Assembly (NCBI RefSeq): GCF_000204055.1
Contig: NW_006768795.1
Span: 195,605 to 259,604, forward strand
Source of the DNA: Melampsora larici-populina 98AG31
Lineage: Eukaryota > Basidiomycota > Pucciniomycetes > Pucciniales > Melampsoraceae
DNA length: 64,000 bases
Direction of reading: 5' to 3'
The first letter of the stretch is position 1. Every line of letters begins with the position of its first letter. The notes below the pieces were generated by a model. That model made no database searches. It saw only the letters and a program-made list of their open reading frames with translations, and was not told the origin of the DNA. Shown here piece after piece: positions 31,996 to 41,983 of this stretch. A program made the position numbers and the translations under genes.

Positions 31996-34516
31996 ATGTC
32001 AACACCACTTCCGATGTGTGACACTTGTACTGAAGAATATCCTTACATGGATACCAAAACTCTTCCAACATGTGGAGCCTGCCTACATGATAACGCTCTA
32101 GATTCAGCCGAGGATCGTTCAACAGTACCACCTTTGAATTACTGCAAGGATGGGTGTGGAATGACATTACCTGCCAAATTTCATGAAGGCATGTGTCGCC
32201 CCTGCCAGCGAAAAATACAACAGTATCAAGAAAATCAGCAGACATCTCATTCAACCAAGCTGCCTGTCCTTGTTGATGAGGTTGACCCAGCACGATTATC
32301 AGCGATCCAATCAAGCTTCACCCTACCTCAGCTTCCATCACGGTCTCGTAATCCAGTCATGCCTGTTCCCCCTGTCGCTGGCTCCTCTAGACCAAACAAA
32401 CGCCCAGCTCAAAACCCACCACCATCCCAAACCTCCTTGCTAGGACCGGATCGTGAAGAAGCTTATCAACACGGAGAATCAGCAGCTAAGAAGATCTGCT
32501 TGGATAGGATTCAGGAAAACAAGAAGAAATCACGTCCAACCGCAATTGGACGCATGCATAAGAAGAAGATTGAAACTCTGATTGCCCCAGCTTTGAAATC
32601 AGTTGCAGTTAAACTCAAGTATAATTTACAAAGTGGTTCAAAGTCACACAGTCTCCCACAGCATATGCACGACATCGATTTCACTGATCCAGATTGGGAG
32701 ATCAAGATCATGGAAGCAGCCATCAAACACTTCCAGAAAACCTCATTGGGAATATTTCCCCCTACAAAAAGAGACGTAGATCGATTACCTGCTCTTCCCG
32801 ATTTCAATTCTTCATTTTATTCTCTTGGTGTCCTTGGCACCATGATGTCAGGAGATCGTCTTCAACAAGCTATTATATCTCCCAATCGTAATCCACGTCA
32901 GCAATCGGTCCCAGGGCCTCTAGTGGTCACTCTTTTTTTTGCCGCTGCAACCTACTTGTCTTTCATGAATCCACCCAGCTCAAACTTTGGCAGTGATTCC
33001 GAAACAAAAGATTCTGAACCCAAAAATGATAGTAGTCAATCGGAGTCAACTCACAGTAAGTCGTTTTGTTAGATCGTCTTCTTGGGGTTCTACTATGGAC
33101 TGATTGATTTTCTTTTCCATTCAATCAAGTTCAACCAACCAACACATCTTCAATTGTTGCTCTTCCCACACCAAAGTGGCCCACTATCATAGCAACAAGT
33201 GTATCACTGGCAGTTAAGCGGATACATCAGCTTGCTGATCGAGGCATTGACCCTCTCAAAGTTCCAAATTCCTTGGTCGTGGCTGCTGAAGATCAATATG
33301 ATATTGCAAATACACCTTTCCCTTGAGAAATCGGAACTCCTCTCCCAGATGGTCATCCTGCTAGTGATGGTCAAATTATCACAACCATCTCATGGAGTGA
33401 TGCTTTACAATCGCAACTTGGGATAGGTCAGTTCAGATATATTTTGTTTCATTAATCTTCAATCAAAATTAACAACTTGGTTTTGATATCATAGGACACC
33501 AGATCGCCTTATTTTCCAGTTTTTCAATTCGATCATTTGGTGGTGTCTTGCCAAGTGTTGAAGATTTGGCAAGACCATTGAGATATAGCATCCCTTGGAG
33601 CAACGCTATACTTATGGCCCTTACAAACTCAAACACTCGGTCTTCCCTGGAAGAAAACTCTCAACCTCTTGTTTTTGGTCAGTGGGGGACTTTAGCAGCA
33701 GTCGAAGATCAGTTCTTTGGTGAGGGGAAAAGGCATCGCTCTTTTAGGACAACCTTGTATATTGATGGAGGATGTCGTAAAGTCGTGGCTAAGGAGATAA
33801 TCACTGAAGGATGTGGTGATCAAGCCGCCTACCTTAAGGACTCAGTGGTTTACCATCAAACTTCATGCCTGCTTGAAGATTGCAAACTGGATATGTTTGT
33901 GCAATACGATGTCACCATTGCTCAAAAGAGAATCTTGAACTCTTTACAGGTGGGTCTTGCATATATATCACAATCCTTTAAAATATTGATACTGATCATA
34001 TAATTATTGTAGGTTGTTTTCAATATGGTCATGATTCAAGAAGACAATTATTATAAAGTCGAAGAGCTCCTTGATCATTCACCAGAAACAATCCCTACGA
34101 TGATCGATGATACCCTGAAAGCACCGATTTCATTATTATCTGATGCTTTGAATGCGTTTGGACATTACATATATGATTACTTCAAAGGCCAAGCACTTAT
34201 TTTCAATATCAAGACAGTCAATGGTCGCTTGACTGGCATGCGTATGGTTGATCGAAGGTTAGTCTTATATCACTATCCCATGATAAGATAAATTTTTGAC
34301 ATACATTCTAACAGGTTTCAGTGGTCCACAAGCAACAAGCTTCCAGATGAGATCCACACTTTTAAGCTGGAGCATTTATGTGGAGAATGCTGCAAGGTTC
34401 TCAAATTGAAATCAGCCGACTTTGAGTATCCCACAAGTGATGATAGGGCTGATAGTGGAATACAAGCGGCTATTGATCCAGTTCTTGAAACAATTGAACA
34501 CACCAGATTGAATTAA
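31996..34516 (+). pseudogene. Alpha-kinase-like cargo gene of element B (one visible stop)
   Basis: Exons: 31996-33055, about 33130-33426, about 33495-33950, about 34014-34258 and about 34315-34516. The N-terminus (MSTPLPMCDTCTEEYPYMD) has CxxC pairs CDTC, CGAC, CKDGC and CRPC. It is followed by a Pro-rich linker, KSVAVKLKYN and SSFYSLGVLG...VVTLFFAAATYLS, then the kinase-like half: RKVVAKEII, AAYLKDSVVYHQTSCLLE, NAFGHYIYDYFKGQALIFNI, GMRMVDRRFQW and LEHLCGECCKVLKL. The His and H-x-C-x3-C zinc ligands are kept; the DLQG Asp is Asn, as in A. The only disruption I see is TGA at 33324-33326 (A has CAG-Glu there). If the stop is avoided by an intron or readthrough the gene could be nearly intact. 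Confidence 0.78.
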
Positions 34517-34939
34517 AGAAAAGGGCAGGAAAGTCGCATTCAGGGACAACACCCCTGATAACCCTTCATTTGACGCTTTTGAAACTCACTCATGATTGAT
34601 CTTTTGTCCAAAATTTATTCCCTGATGTTTGTAGACTAATATCTACTCCAAAAGACAAAAAAACAAAACTTGTTTCTACTATTCTTGTACTTCAGTCGAG
34701 ATGAAGACAATACAAATAAATGAGCTTGTGATAAAGAATCTTATGAAAAAGGAAGATTGAAAAGTGCGGAATTCAAATACAATTGATGTGAGTTTTTGTG
34801 CAACAACTAACATCAATTGGGACAGATGAAATGTCATCCACAATATCTTTTCTTCTTTAAACACATCTGGAGTAGAAGTACAGATACACTGAAAATAAAT
34901 CCTCCAAAACAACACCCTGAATTGAAACTTTCCTTGAAA

Positions 34940-36566
34940 TTATGCATCCGGTTGATGCCCAACAATAATTGGTGCCAGTCGATGTTCAACCCCATCATCA
35001 ATGTTGGGAACAAATTCTTCTTGATGCCTACAAACTAATCGCGCTTCATTCACATCAACATCAACCAGTTTCAAAGCCTCTAATATTGGTTGAAAAACAA
35101 TCCAGACAGTTTCAAATGTGATGCTTTCGCGTGGGATACCCAAGCATCGAAGAGCACTGTCAACTTGTTGTTCAAAGCGCTTTGGAGAGATTTGAAACAG
35201 AAGTTCGGCATCAGGAAAATGTCTTTGTCTGAGAGCTTGGATGGTTTCTTTTGGTACAGGAATTAGGCCTTGTATGCCATTGTATTCCTCAGGTGACGAG
35301 TAAATGGCATTAAGAATAACTCCAGTTGGAAGACTCGAATTTTGATTTTTTCAAGTGCGTGAGGTGTTCTTGATTTCAGTGTAGTCGTCCAGGAGTTTTT
35401 GCACAATGGGGATCCAAAGATGCAAGAAAAGCATCCTAAAAGAGCAGGTTGCACATAAGTATCAAAGAAAATGAAAAGTAAGATTGACTGACTCACTTCT
35501 GCAGGGGATCACACTCATCATAAATTCCCCTCTTTACACCGTCCTCTATCTCATCATGAATATTGAAACCAATTGCTTTGCGTAGCAGAGACCAAAGACT
35601 TTCAATCTTCTGATTGCGCTGAGAGGTTGTATAGAGATGAGCTGATTCTGCTTCTTCAGGAGTAAAACCACCATAAATTTGAGCCAATGACATTTGAAAC
35701 CCAGCCATCTTGATGGTCTCAGTTCCATGATCTGTGCAAGTCTTTTGAGGAATTCCTCCAAGTTTTTCAACAATATCCAGATAGTGATATCCAATTCTTC
35801 GCGGATCATTATTGTTGACACCAACATACAAACCCAAAACCTTTCAAGACCATGCATCAATGAATCCGTAAACTGTAATTCCCAAAGGTTTGAGCTTGTC
35901 ATGACCATCAGTAGACCAGACATGATTTGGACCATCAACATGAAATCGTCGCCTCTTCAATTTCCCTTTACGTCGTGCCTCTACCCCTTCAGGATCAATT
36001 TGATGGAGTAAAGATCTAACGGTGTCTCTGTTGACTCGGATGTTATGTATGACCGCCAAGGCATTCTGCATGCGGCGGTAACCAGTGTCGCGATGAGAAC
36101 CCGCCACTATGAATTGCATTTGTTCAATGAGATATTCTGGAACTACCAGCCCTTGTTGAATACCGTCTTTTTGCCAACTAATAGATAATTCTTCAGATAT
36201 TGTGCGCAGATCATACATGTTGATTGAAATCCCCGTATCTCCCATGATCTGAGTAATGGCTTCCTTCCTTTGATACCCTAGTTTGTTGAATTTTATCAAG
36301 TGTGCTTGAACTACTGATTTATCTTGCGGTGAAAATTTACTGTAGGCAGTACTGAGACCATACGTCTTAAGACGGCGAGTCAGAGTAGTCCGGGATGTAG
36401 TGATACCCATGCCTTCAAGATGCGAGCAGATCTCTACTCTTTGCATCCCAGCAGCAACACATCGGCGAATGGCCTCTTCTTCGATCTCTTGAAGATATGT
36501 TGGATGATTGTGATTATCGTCGAATTCCTGATCGGAGCTGGTTGGATCTTCGTTTTGAGGTTGCAT
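34940..36566 (-). pseudogene. DDE transposase of element B, two premature TGA stops
   Basis: Homologue of the element A transposase, clearly related along its whole length, with the same intron position (donor GTGAGT after CAGAA, about 35494). It starts MQPQNEDPTSSDQEF at 36566 and ends HRLAPIIVGHQPDA at 34940. DDE residues are present (TDGHDKL, CTDHGTE, NQKIESLW). TGA at 35844-35846 follows FIDAWS where A has AGA-Lys. TGA at 35351-35353 follows NTSRT where A has CGA. No frameshift was found, so inactivation looks like point mutation only. It must have been mobilised by another copy or decayed after insertion. Confidence 0.85.
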
Positions 36567-37204
36567 TGTATGTGTAGAAAGACCAAAGAAGGAGACAATT
36601 ACACAACATAGGATATTTGGAGTAACAATCAAACCACTACGGCAGAAGAACAAATATCCAAGGACAAAATATTGGATGACTGGGAAAACAGATAAATGAG
36701 CACTTGGCAACACATTTTATACAAAAAATGATGTCTCAAACTGCGAAGAAAGTGGAATGAAACTCCTGATGAGATTGTGCAGCAATTTTTTGCCGGACCG
36801 AAGAAGGAGTTACTGCGTCAACCGGTTAGAGTCTGCAAGCAACAAGTCAAGCCTGCAAGAAAAATTCATTAAAAGGCGGCGAGTCAACCGATTCTTAATC
36901 TTCAAACGAGGTAGAGCAATCAATCGATTGTTTGTCTCGATCGATTGTTTGTCTAAATTTAAAAGCTATTAAACGGTCGGCTGGTCTAGTGATAGATTTG
37001 CTCGCCCACCAAGGCTTATCGGCTTATATTTTGATACCTCACTAGATAGATCGCTCATAGAGATTTTTAGGAGGTCAAACAATGCCAACTCAATCGATCA
37101 ATGCTGTTGCTTCAGCAGAGATGCGACTAGTTCCAGATGGGTCTGGGAGGACAGCACATCGGGTATGTAGTGCATATGCATATGTCGCGCCGTTACATAG
37201 TGCA

Positions 37205-37276
37205 AAAGGCATAAGCACAACGCATAATGCATAAGGATTCAGACGTGGTCCTCGGTCACAACTCTCGTCCTCCATA
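37205..37276. repeat. Right terminal inverted repeat of element B
   Basis: Ends ...GGTCACAACTCTCGTCCTCC then ATA at 37276. Reverse complement of the left end split between 25319-25325 and 31084 onward. Confidence 0.8.
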
Positions 37277-37282
37277 CGAGTC
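37277..37282. repeat. Right target-site duplication of element B
   Basis: CGAGTC, matching 25313-25318. Confidence 0.8.
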
Positions 37283-37468
37283 AGAGAAAGAATCAAGACG
37301 CGACTGCAGAAGGAATTCGAACTTGAGGGTTCACCATGGTAAATTTCGCGTGTTGAGGTTGACGCCACCAAACCACACTGGTTCTTATTCGAACTTTGAG
37401 CTTCCAAAAATTCGATCAAGTCACGCCTTGGAAAGTTTGTGTCTAGTTACGGACCCATGATCCGAAGA

Positions 37469-37476
37469 TATAAAAG
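37469..37476 (+). promoter_or_regulatory. Candidate TATA box of the GH131 gene
   Basis: TATAAAAG lies 161 bp upstream of the ATG at 37637 and only about 190 bp from the right end of element B, so the transposon ends just outside the presumed core promoter. Confidence 0.5.
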
Positions 37477-37636
37477 CTCATCACGAGAGCATCATCCCTC
37501 GTCCCACTGCTATTCCCAATACGTCATCAAGCATTAGATTTACTTTCTTGCCTTGCTTTTCGAACGCTTTGATAGCGTTCATATTTTTTGGTTATTCTTC
37601 AGCTTATCACTTGATTTAGTCGTTTTCTTTTGAGTC

Positions 37637-39074
37637 ATGCATAACTTCAATTCCCTGTTCCTTCATGTAGCATTGGTTCTGTCTTGCTGTGGGACAATCA
37701 CAGCAGCAGGATCAACAGCAGAAAATCATCTATTCGATTTCAGTTTGACAGCTGATATGAAAGGATCAGATGCCGATAACCCTTCATCAGCTTTATCAAA
37801 GTTAATCAAATTCGTTGTGAAAGGACAGAAGAACAAACGGGGAGATTACTTATCGATCAACTCTAAGGGAAAAGATGTTGAACTTGGAATCGAGATCAAA
37901 GATTCTTCAATCTTTTGCCCGGGTGATAAAACTGAGAACTGTCAGCATGGTTTCAGGTGTGTAGACATATTTCTATTTCTTTAAAAGATTGATCTGATGA
38001 TGTTTTGACGATTTTTATAGACGGACGGATGTCTTACCAGCCATTGATAGTACCAAGACCCTTGATGGCGTGACTGTCTTCCACCAGGTAAGAGAAGAAA
38101 CAAAACGGGGAAGTATAACAGACTGACTCAAATGTGATTTTGATGCTCCTAGAGTTTCCGTATGAACCCACAACTTCCGCTGAATCTTACACATGGTTAT
38201 TTGCTAGCTAGTATCGAATTGCCAGTGAGTTTGCTACCTTTGTTCCTGTAGTCAAAACATAATAGGATTTCTGGCTCTGACTTGAATTATCTAACACTTA
38301 CAAATCAAATCAAAACCTGTAGAATGGTAAGTCATCATGTCATGGGGGTTCAATCAAAGAAGCTCTTAAACTGACAGTCTTTGCTTGTACCCTAGGTGAT
38401 CACGTATTCGATATCTTTGCTGGGTCTGACTTCAGCTCGAATCTAACTCAAAAGAGTCCGAGTGATCCTAAGACAATCAGAATCAGGGATTTGAATTCAA
38501 AAGTACTTTATAGTATGCCTATCAAAAACGATACACTTTACAATACCGCGATTACCGTAGATTGGGTAGGAAAGTAAGCGCACCAGGATTTCTTGAATTT
38601 TTTTTTTTGCAATCCACAATTCATATGTTGCCTCGATAACTCTACTGACATTAGGCTTGCTTTGTTCCTTGATAGTTCGCTTATGGTTTCTGCCTCGGAG
38701 GGTGATGACGAATTGAAGATAGTAGCTGGACCTTTAGAGAATTCTCCCAAAGTCGTTGATCCTGCTAATAAGCTAACTGGAGAATGGCACGTTCAACTGA
38801 TTAAATTGTGAGCCACGGTCATTTCTCATCTGACAAATGATTGCAGAAGGCTTACCTGGTGATGTCTAATCGGTTCAGTCCCCTTCCTAACCCTGCCGAT
38901 CCATATGACAAAAGAAGTGATGTGGTACACAAAGGTCTTCAAGAGTCAAATTTACACGAGGGAGTCTTCTTCTCAAATATGTATGTTGAAGACGGTAGAC
39001 TGGGCAAAGTCAAATCTTCGGGTCCACCTCAAGGTTCAGCACCGCATAGGGTACCCGAAAGAGCTAGATCTTAA
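37637..39074 (+). CDS. Secreted glycoside hydrolase family 131 (beta-glucanase)
   Basis: Exons 37637-37956, 38021-38087, 38153-38224, 38323-38326, 38396-38573, 38655-38807 and 38879-39074; joined 990 nt, 329 residues. A signal peptide (about 1-23, FLHVALVLSCCGTITAA) is followed by the GH131 fold. FRRTDVLPAID corresponds to the conserved FRRSELLP block; FHQSFRMNPQLPLNLTHGY, NGDHVFDIFAGSDF, WHVQLIKFPLPNP and GVFFSNMYVED match later blocks. GH131 enzymes cut beta-1,3/1,6- and beta-1,4-glucans; in a plant pathogen this suits plant or own cell-wall remodelling outside the cell. Exon 4 is only four nucleotides (AATG); without it the frame is lost. The expanded Asp/Lys-rich N-terminal part is typical of rust orthologues only by inference. 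Confidence 0.82.
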
Positions 39075-39808
39075 TTTGGTCTTTGCAATTCTAGAGTATA
39101 GCATTTAGCGCAAACTTCATAGACTTCGATTTGTGAGACTCCTATGTGCTTCTTTTATTCTTAGTACTCTTTTTTCAACTCTGAAAGATATCTAGTTTAA
39201 AAAGATTCATGTGATACGCTTCTGGGTGACTTTCGGACTAATAAGTTTATTGCATGGCAGAGAGAAAAGTGACTATGTGCTAAGCTTTTGGAACTGTTGG
39301 GAATAAATCCATATAGGTTATTTCCGCATGGTGTCCCTCTCGAGGGATTAGGACATGATTATTGGGGTTAACTGAGCCTAACTGAACACATACTACCTTC
39401 AATATACACTTTCTGTTCGAGGTTGTGTTGAAACCATCTTTTTAGATTACTATGAGACTGGCAATTTGACAAAGCAATGCACTTTTATCGCAAGTCAATA
39501 GTTCGTCGTATTTGCTTGAAAATTGGTTTGGGAAGGTGTGGAAAATGGGTTCGAGGAAACACATGAGAATAGTCAAAGCACGGGTAGATTTTGGCGAGGG
39601 CGTCTGGAAATTAATTGCAACGAAATACTGACGAGAATATGTGAAATATAGATGTAGAAGATTGCAGCATACATTTGAAATAGATGACATATTTTTAACA
39701 AGGTACATGTATATATATCGCATAAGTATGAAGAAATATTTGCAAGAGAAGATGACATCAACCATGAAGGACATATTAACCTGATATTGTTTCATCAGTG
39801 GATAAGCT
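39075..39808. other. Intergenic, no gene seen
   Basis: 3' flanks of the convergent GH131 and PA28 genes. AT-rich, no repeat or RNA gene recognised. Confidence 0.5.
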
Positions 39809-41121
39809 CTAATACATGCCAACAGAGGAGGCACCACCTCGAGAGAGTCCTTTGGGATCATCAACCTGAAGTATAAAAAAATTAGTTAGGACGTTATGAC
39901 GATGTACAACCTGCTTGGAAAAAAATGAAAGCTGCGAACCTTCTCGAAGTTCTTGTGTAAGACATCGACGACGGCTAGACATTGAAGCCTAAGTCGTACC
40001 AATAAGTAACGGCAGTCTCGGCACTCTTCATGGTCACGCTCAGTCTGATCGAGATTTCAGTCAGTTTACATCATGTCATGCATATTGAAGAATGAAAGCT
40101 CACCAAGGCCCTTTGATAATCTTCTAATTGGGGGTATTTAAGGCATTTGGACGCCAACTTGGCTCTTTGGGTATGGTACAACTTCAAGTAATTTTCACAC
40201 TGGATTGACATCAAGTCAGTTGGGATCATTGTGATGGTGTGATGTTATGTCAAGAATCCACTTACTCCTACCACAAATCTTCGGGCGTCAGCGAGAGTTC
40301 TAGCGCATTCTATTGATAAAACAATTGTCAGCAATTTGTTTGGTTCAGGATGACGTGGAAGGGCATACGTTGTTGGATCTCGACACCGGTGTTGTTTCCC
40401 TCCTCGGCCACCGGAGTCTTCAAAATCAGGTAAGTTTGCACCAAATCGAACTGCGAAGGGGAGAAACGTAAGTCAAGCTTGCAGACGGGGGGTTTCGAAG
40501 GGCGAGACTAACAAAGTCAATGATCTGTCGGGTGTGGGCTTCAAGCACTTCCCAAAGTTGAACAATGTGAGTTGGGGGTCGGACAACTACAAGGGATTCA
40601 AAAGGAAGGTCTCAGTGAATATGACATGGTGGTGAAAAGCTTGACACGCACCAGAAACTGAGAACGCAGTTTCGACTGGGCTACATTGTTGGGTGATGCT
40701 GAACCGACGCGTGTGGGTCTTTTGATCCCCATTGGACATGTTGGTGTGGCCAATGACCGAGAAGCTGTTGATTAAGGCGGGGGATTTGGGCACCATTGCA
40801 TTGGTGTTGATCCAGCGGCTGTCCCATTTGGAGTGGAAAATCGAGGTCTCGTCCGTCTCGGATCGACAGATCATGTCTGTCAACTCGAGGATCTTGCGAG
40901 GTAAGGACACCTTGATAGCCAGGGAAGCACGGGCCAAGACCTAAAGGGAGAGAGTGACACGTTCATATAGCGTTTGAGTAGAAAGTTGATCAAGTAAAAC
41001 TAACATCATCTGAAACAGCGCGCAGCGCCACTCTAGTCTTCTTGTCCGATGTCTCAGTCCAAAGGTCACCAGAAATTGCAGGTGGCGGAGCGCTTTTGTC
41101 GAAGGTGATTGTAGGGCTCAT
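39809..41121 (-). CDS. PSME3: Proteasome activator PA28 (REG/PSME3-type)
   Basis: A spliced minus-strand gene starting MSPTITFDKSAPPP at 41121 and ending GGASSVGMY at 39809. The N-terminal helix region includes LARASLAIKVSLPRKILELT. After a variable loop with TNAMVPKSP and NGDQKTHTRR comes the PA28 C-terminal domain: THIVQLWEVLEAHTRQIIDF, LILKTPVAEEGNNTGVEIQQ, LYHTQRAKLASKCLKYPQLE and RALTERDHEECRDCRYLL. These align with human PSME3 (RAKLVSKIAKYPHVEDYRR and EDGNNFGVSIQEE). The heptameric ring caps the 20S core and opens its gate; the free C-terminal Tyr agrees with docking into the alpha ring. Introns are short; the terminal exon encodes only about 18 residues. Confidence 0.85.
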
Positions 41122-41983
41122 AGTGAAGTATACAAGTTGTTATAAGCAGGAAAAATTCAATAAGTTTGTAGATTGGTAAGTGAGAACTATATAAATGGAT
41201 GAGGGTACGTATGTTAGACTAGAGAATGAGAAATGTCTGAAGATGAAGGATGGGTTAATATATCTTGGTAAATGAATGCGGTCGTGTTGATTGGGTGGTG
41301 CCAAATTTGAGATCGTCTGTGATCGTCTAGCTGGGCTGGTCGAGTTGAGATATGATTAAGAAATGTAAGCGGAAGCGCAGAGTATAACAAAGCCTTAATC
41401 TGGTCAAGGCTGCTCAAAGGGTATGTCTGGATGGCTAATCGGGCAAGAGTGCTTTGATGAAGGATTCCTCGCCGACTCTAGCGCTTGTGGCTTCCGGTCA
41501 GCTCAGACTTTCTATCCATACACGGACATGACCAGCGTCGCACGCGCCACGCACGGAGGAACGATTTGGACCGTGTGTTTGATTGGATAATCATGATTTT
41601 AGTCGTGATTGATCATTAATGAGGTACACGGCAACTCCTGATGACTCACCCTTCTTCACATGCCGATGAGTGAGTACATATGATAATATGAAAAAGTTCG
41701 ATCAGATCACTTTGCTGAGCCGTTTCTTTGACCGCCCCGGCACGACTCGGCACTTTGAATTACCGTCTCGGCTGCAAATTTCGCCCCAGCTATTGTCTTG
41801 CACTCCGTCAGAAGTTCTCCTACAGCGATGGCCCTGTGTCAGAGTGATGCCAGTGAAATTCGTTCTTCACATCGAGTTGCGTATTGCGCGTCACAGTGAA
41901 CCATATATGATCGCAAGAGTTATACAAATAATCAGTCTCCTGCGTAGAACACATATCAGGAGGTGTCTCATGTTGGAATGTAG
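41122..41983. other. Intergenic, no gene seen
   Basis: Likely holds the PA28 promoter. Only chance frames are present. Confidence 0.45.

Larger units (their letters stand above)
25319..37276 (-). mobile_element. Outer DNA transposon B (IS3EU-like), interrupted by element A
   Basis: B consists of 25319-25325 plus 31084-37276 (about 6.2 kb without the insert). Its termini are TATGGAGGACGAGAGTTGTG and the reverse complement at the right end, and CGAGTC duplications flank it. The left end is split after seven bases by element A. B carries a transposase pseudogene (minus, 34940-36566) and an alpha-kinase-like pseudogene (plus, 31996-34516), arranged convergently. Both contain isolated stops. TAT...ATA ends with 6-bp duplications and a DDE integrase-core transposase match what I recall of the IS3EU superfamily; the assignment needs a search. 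Confidence 0.85.

Noticed and set aside
29590..35846. Recoding of TGA as a sense codon in the transposon genes
   Set aside because: Host genes in the window end in TGA as normal stops, and the same codons are CGA or other sense codons in the sister element; point mutation explains them better.
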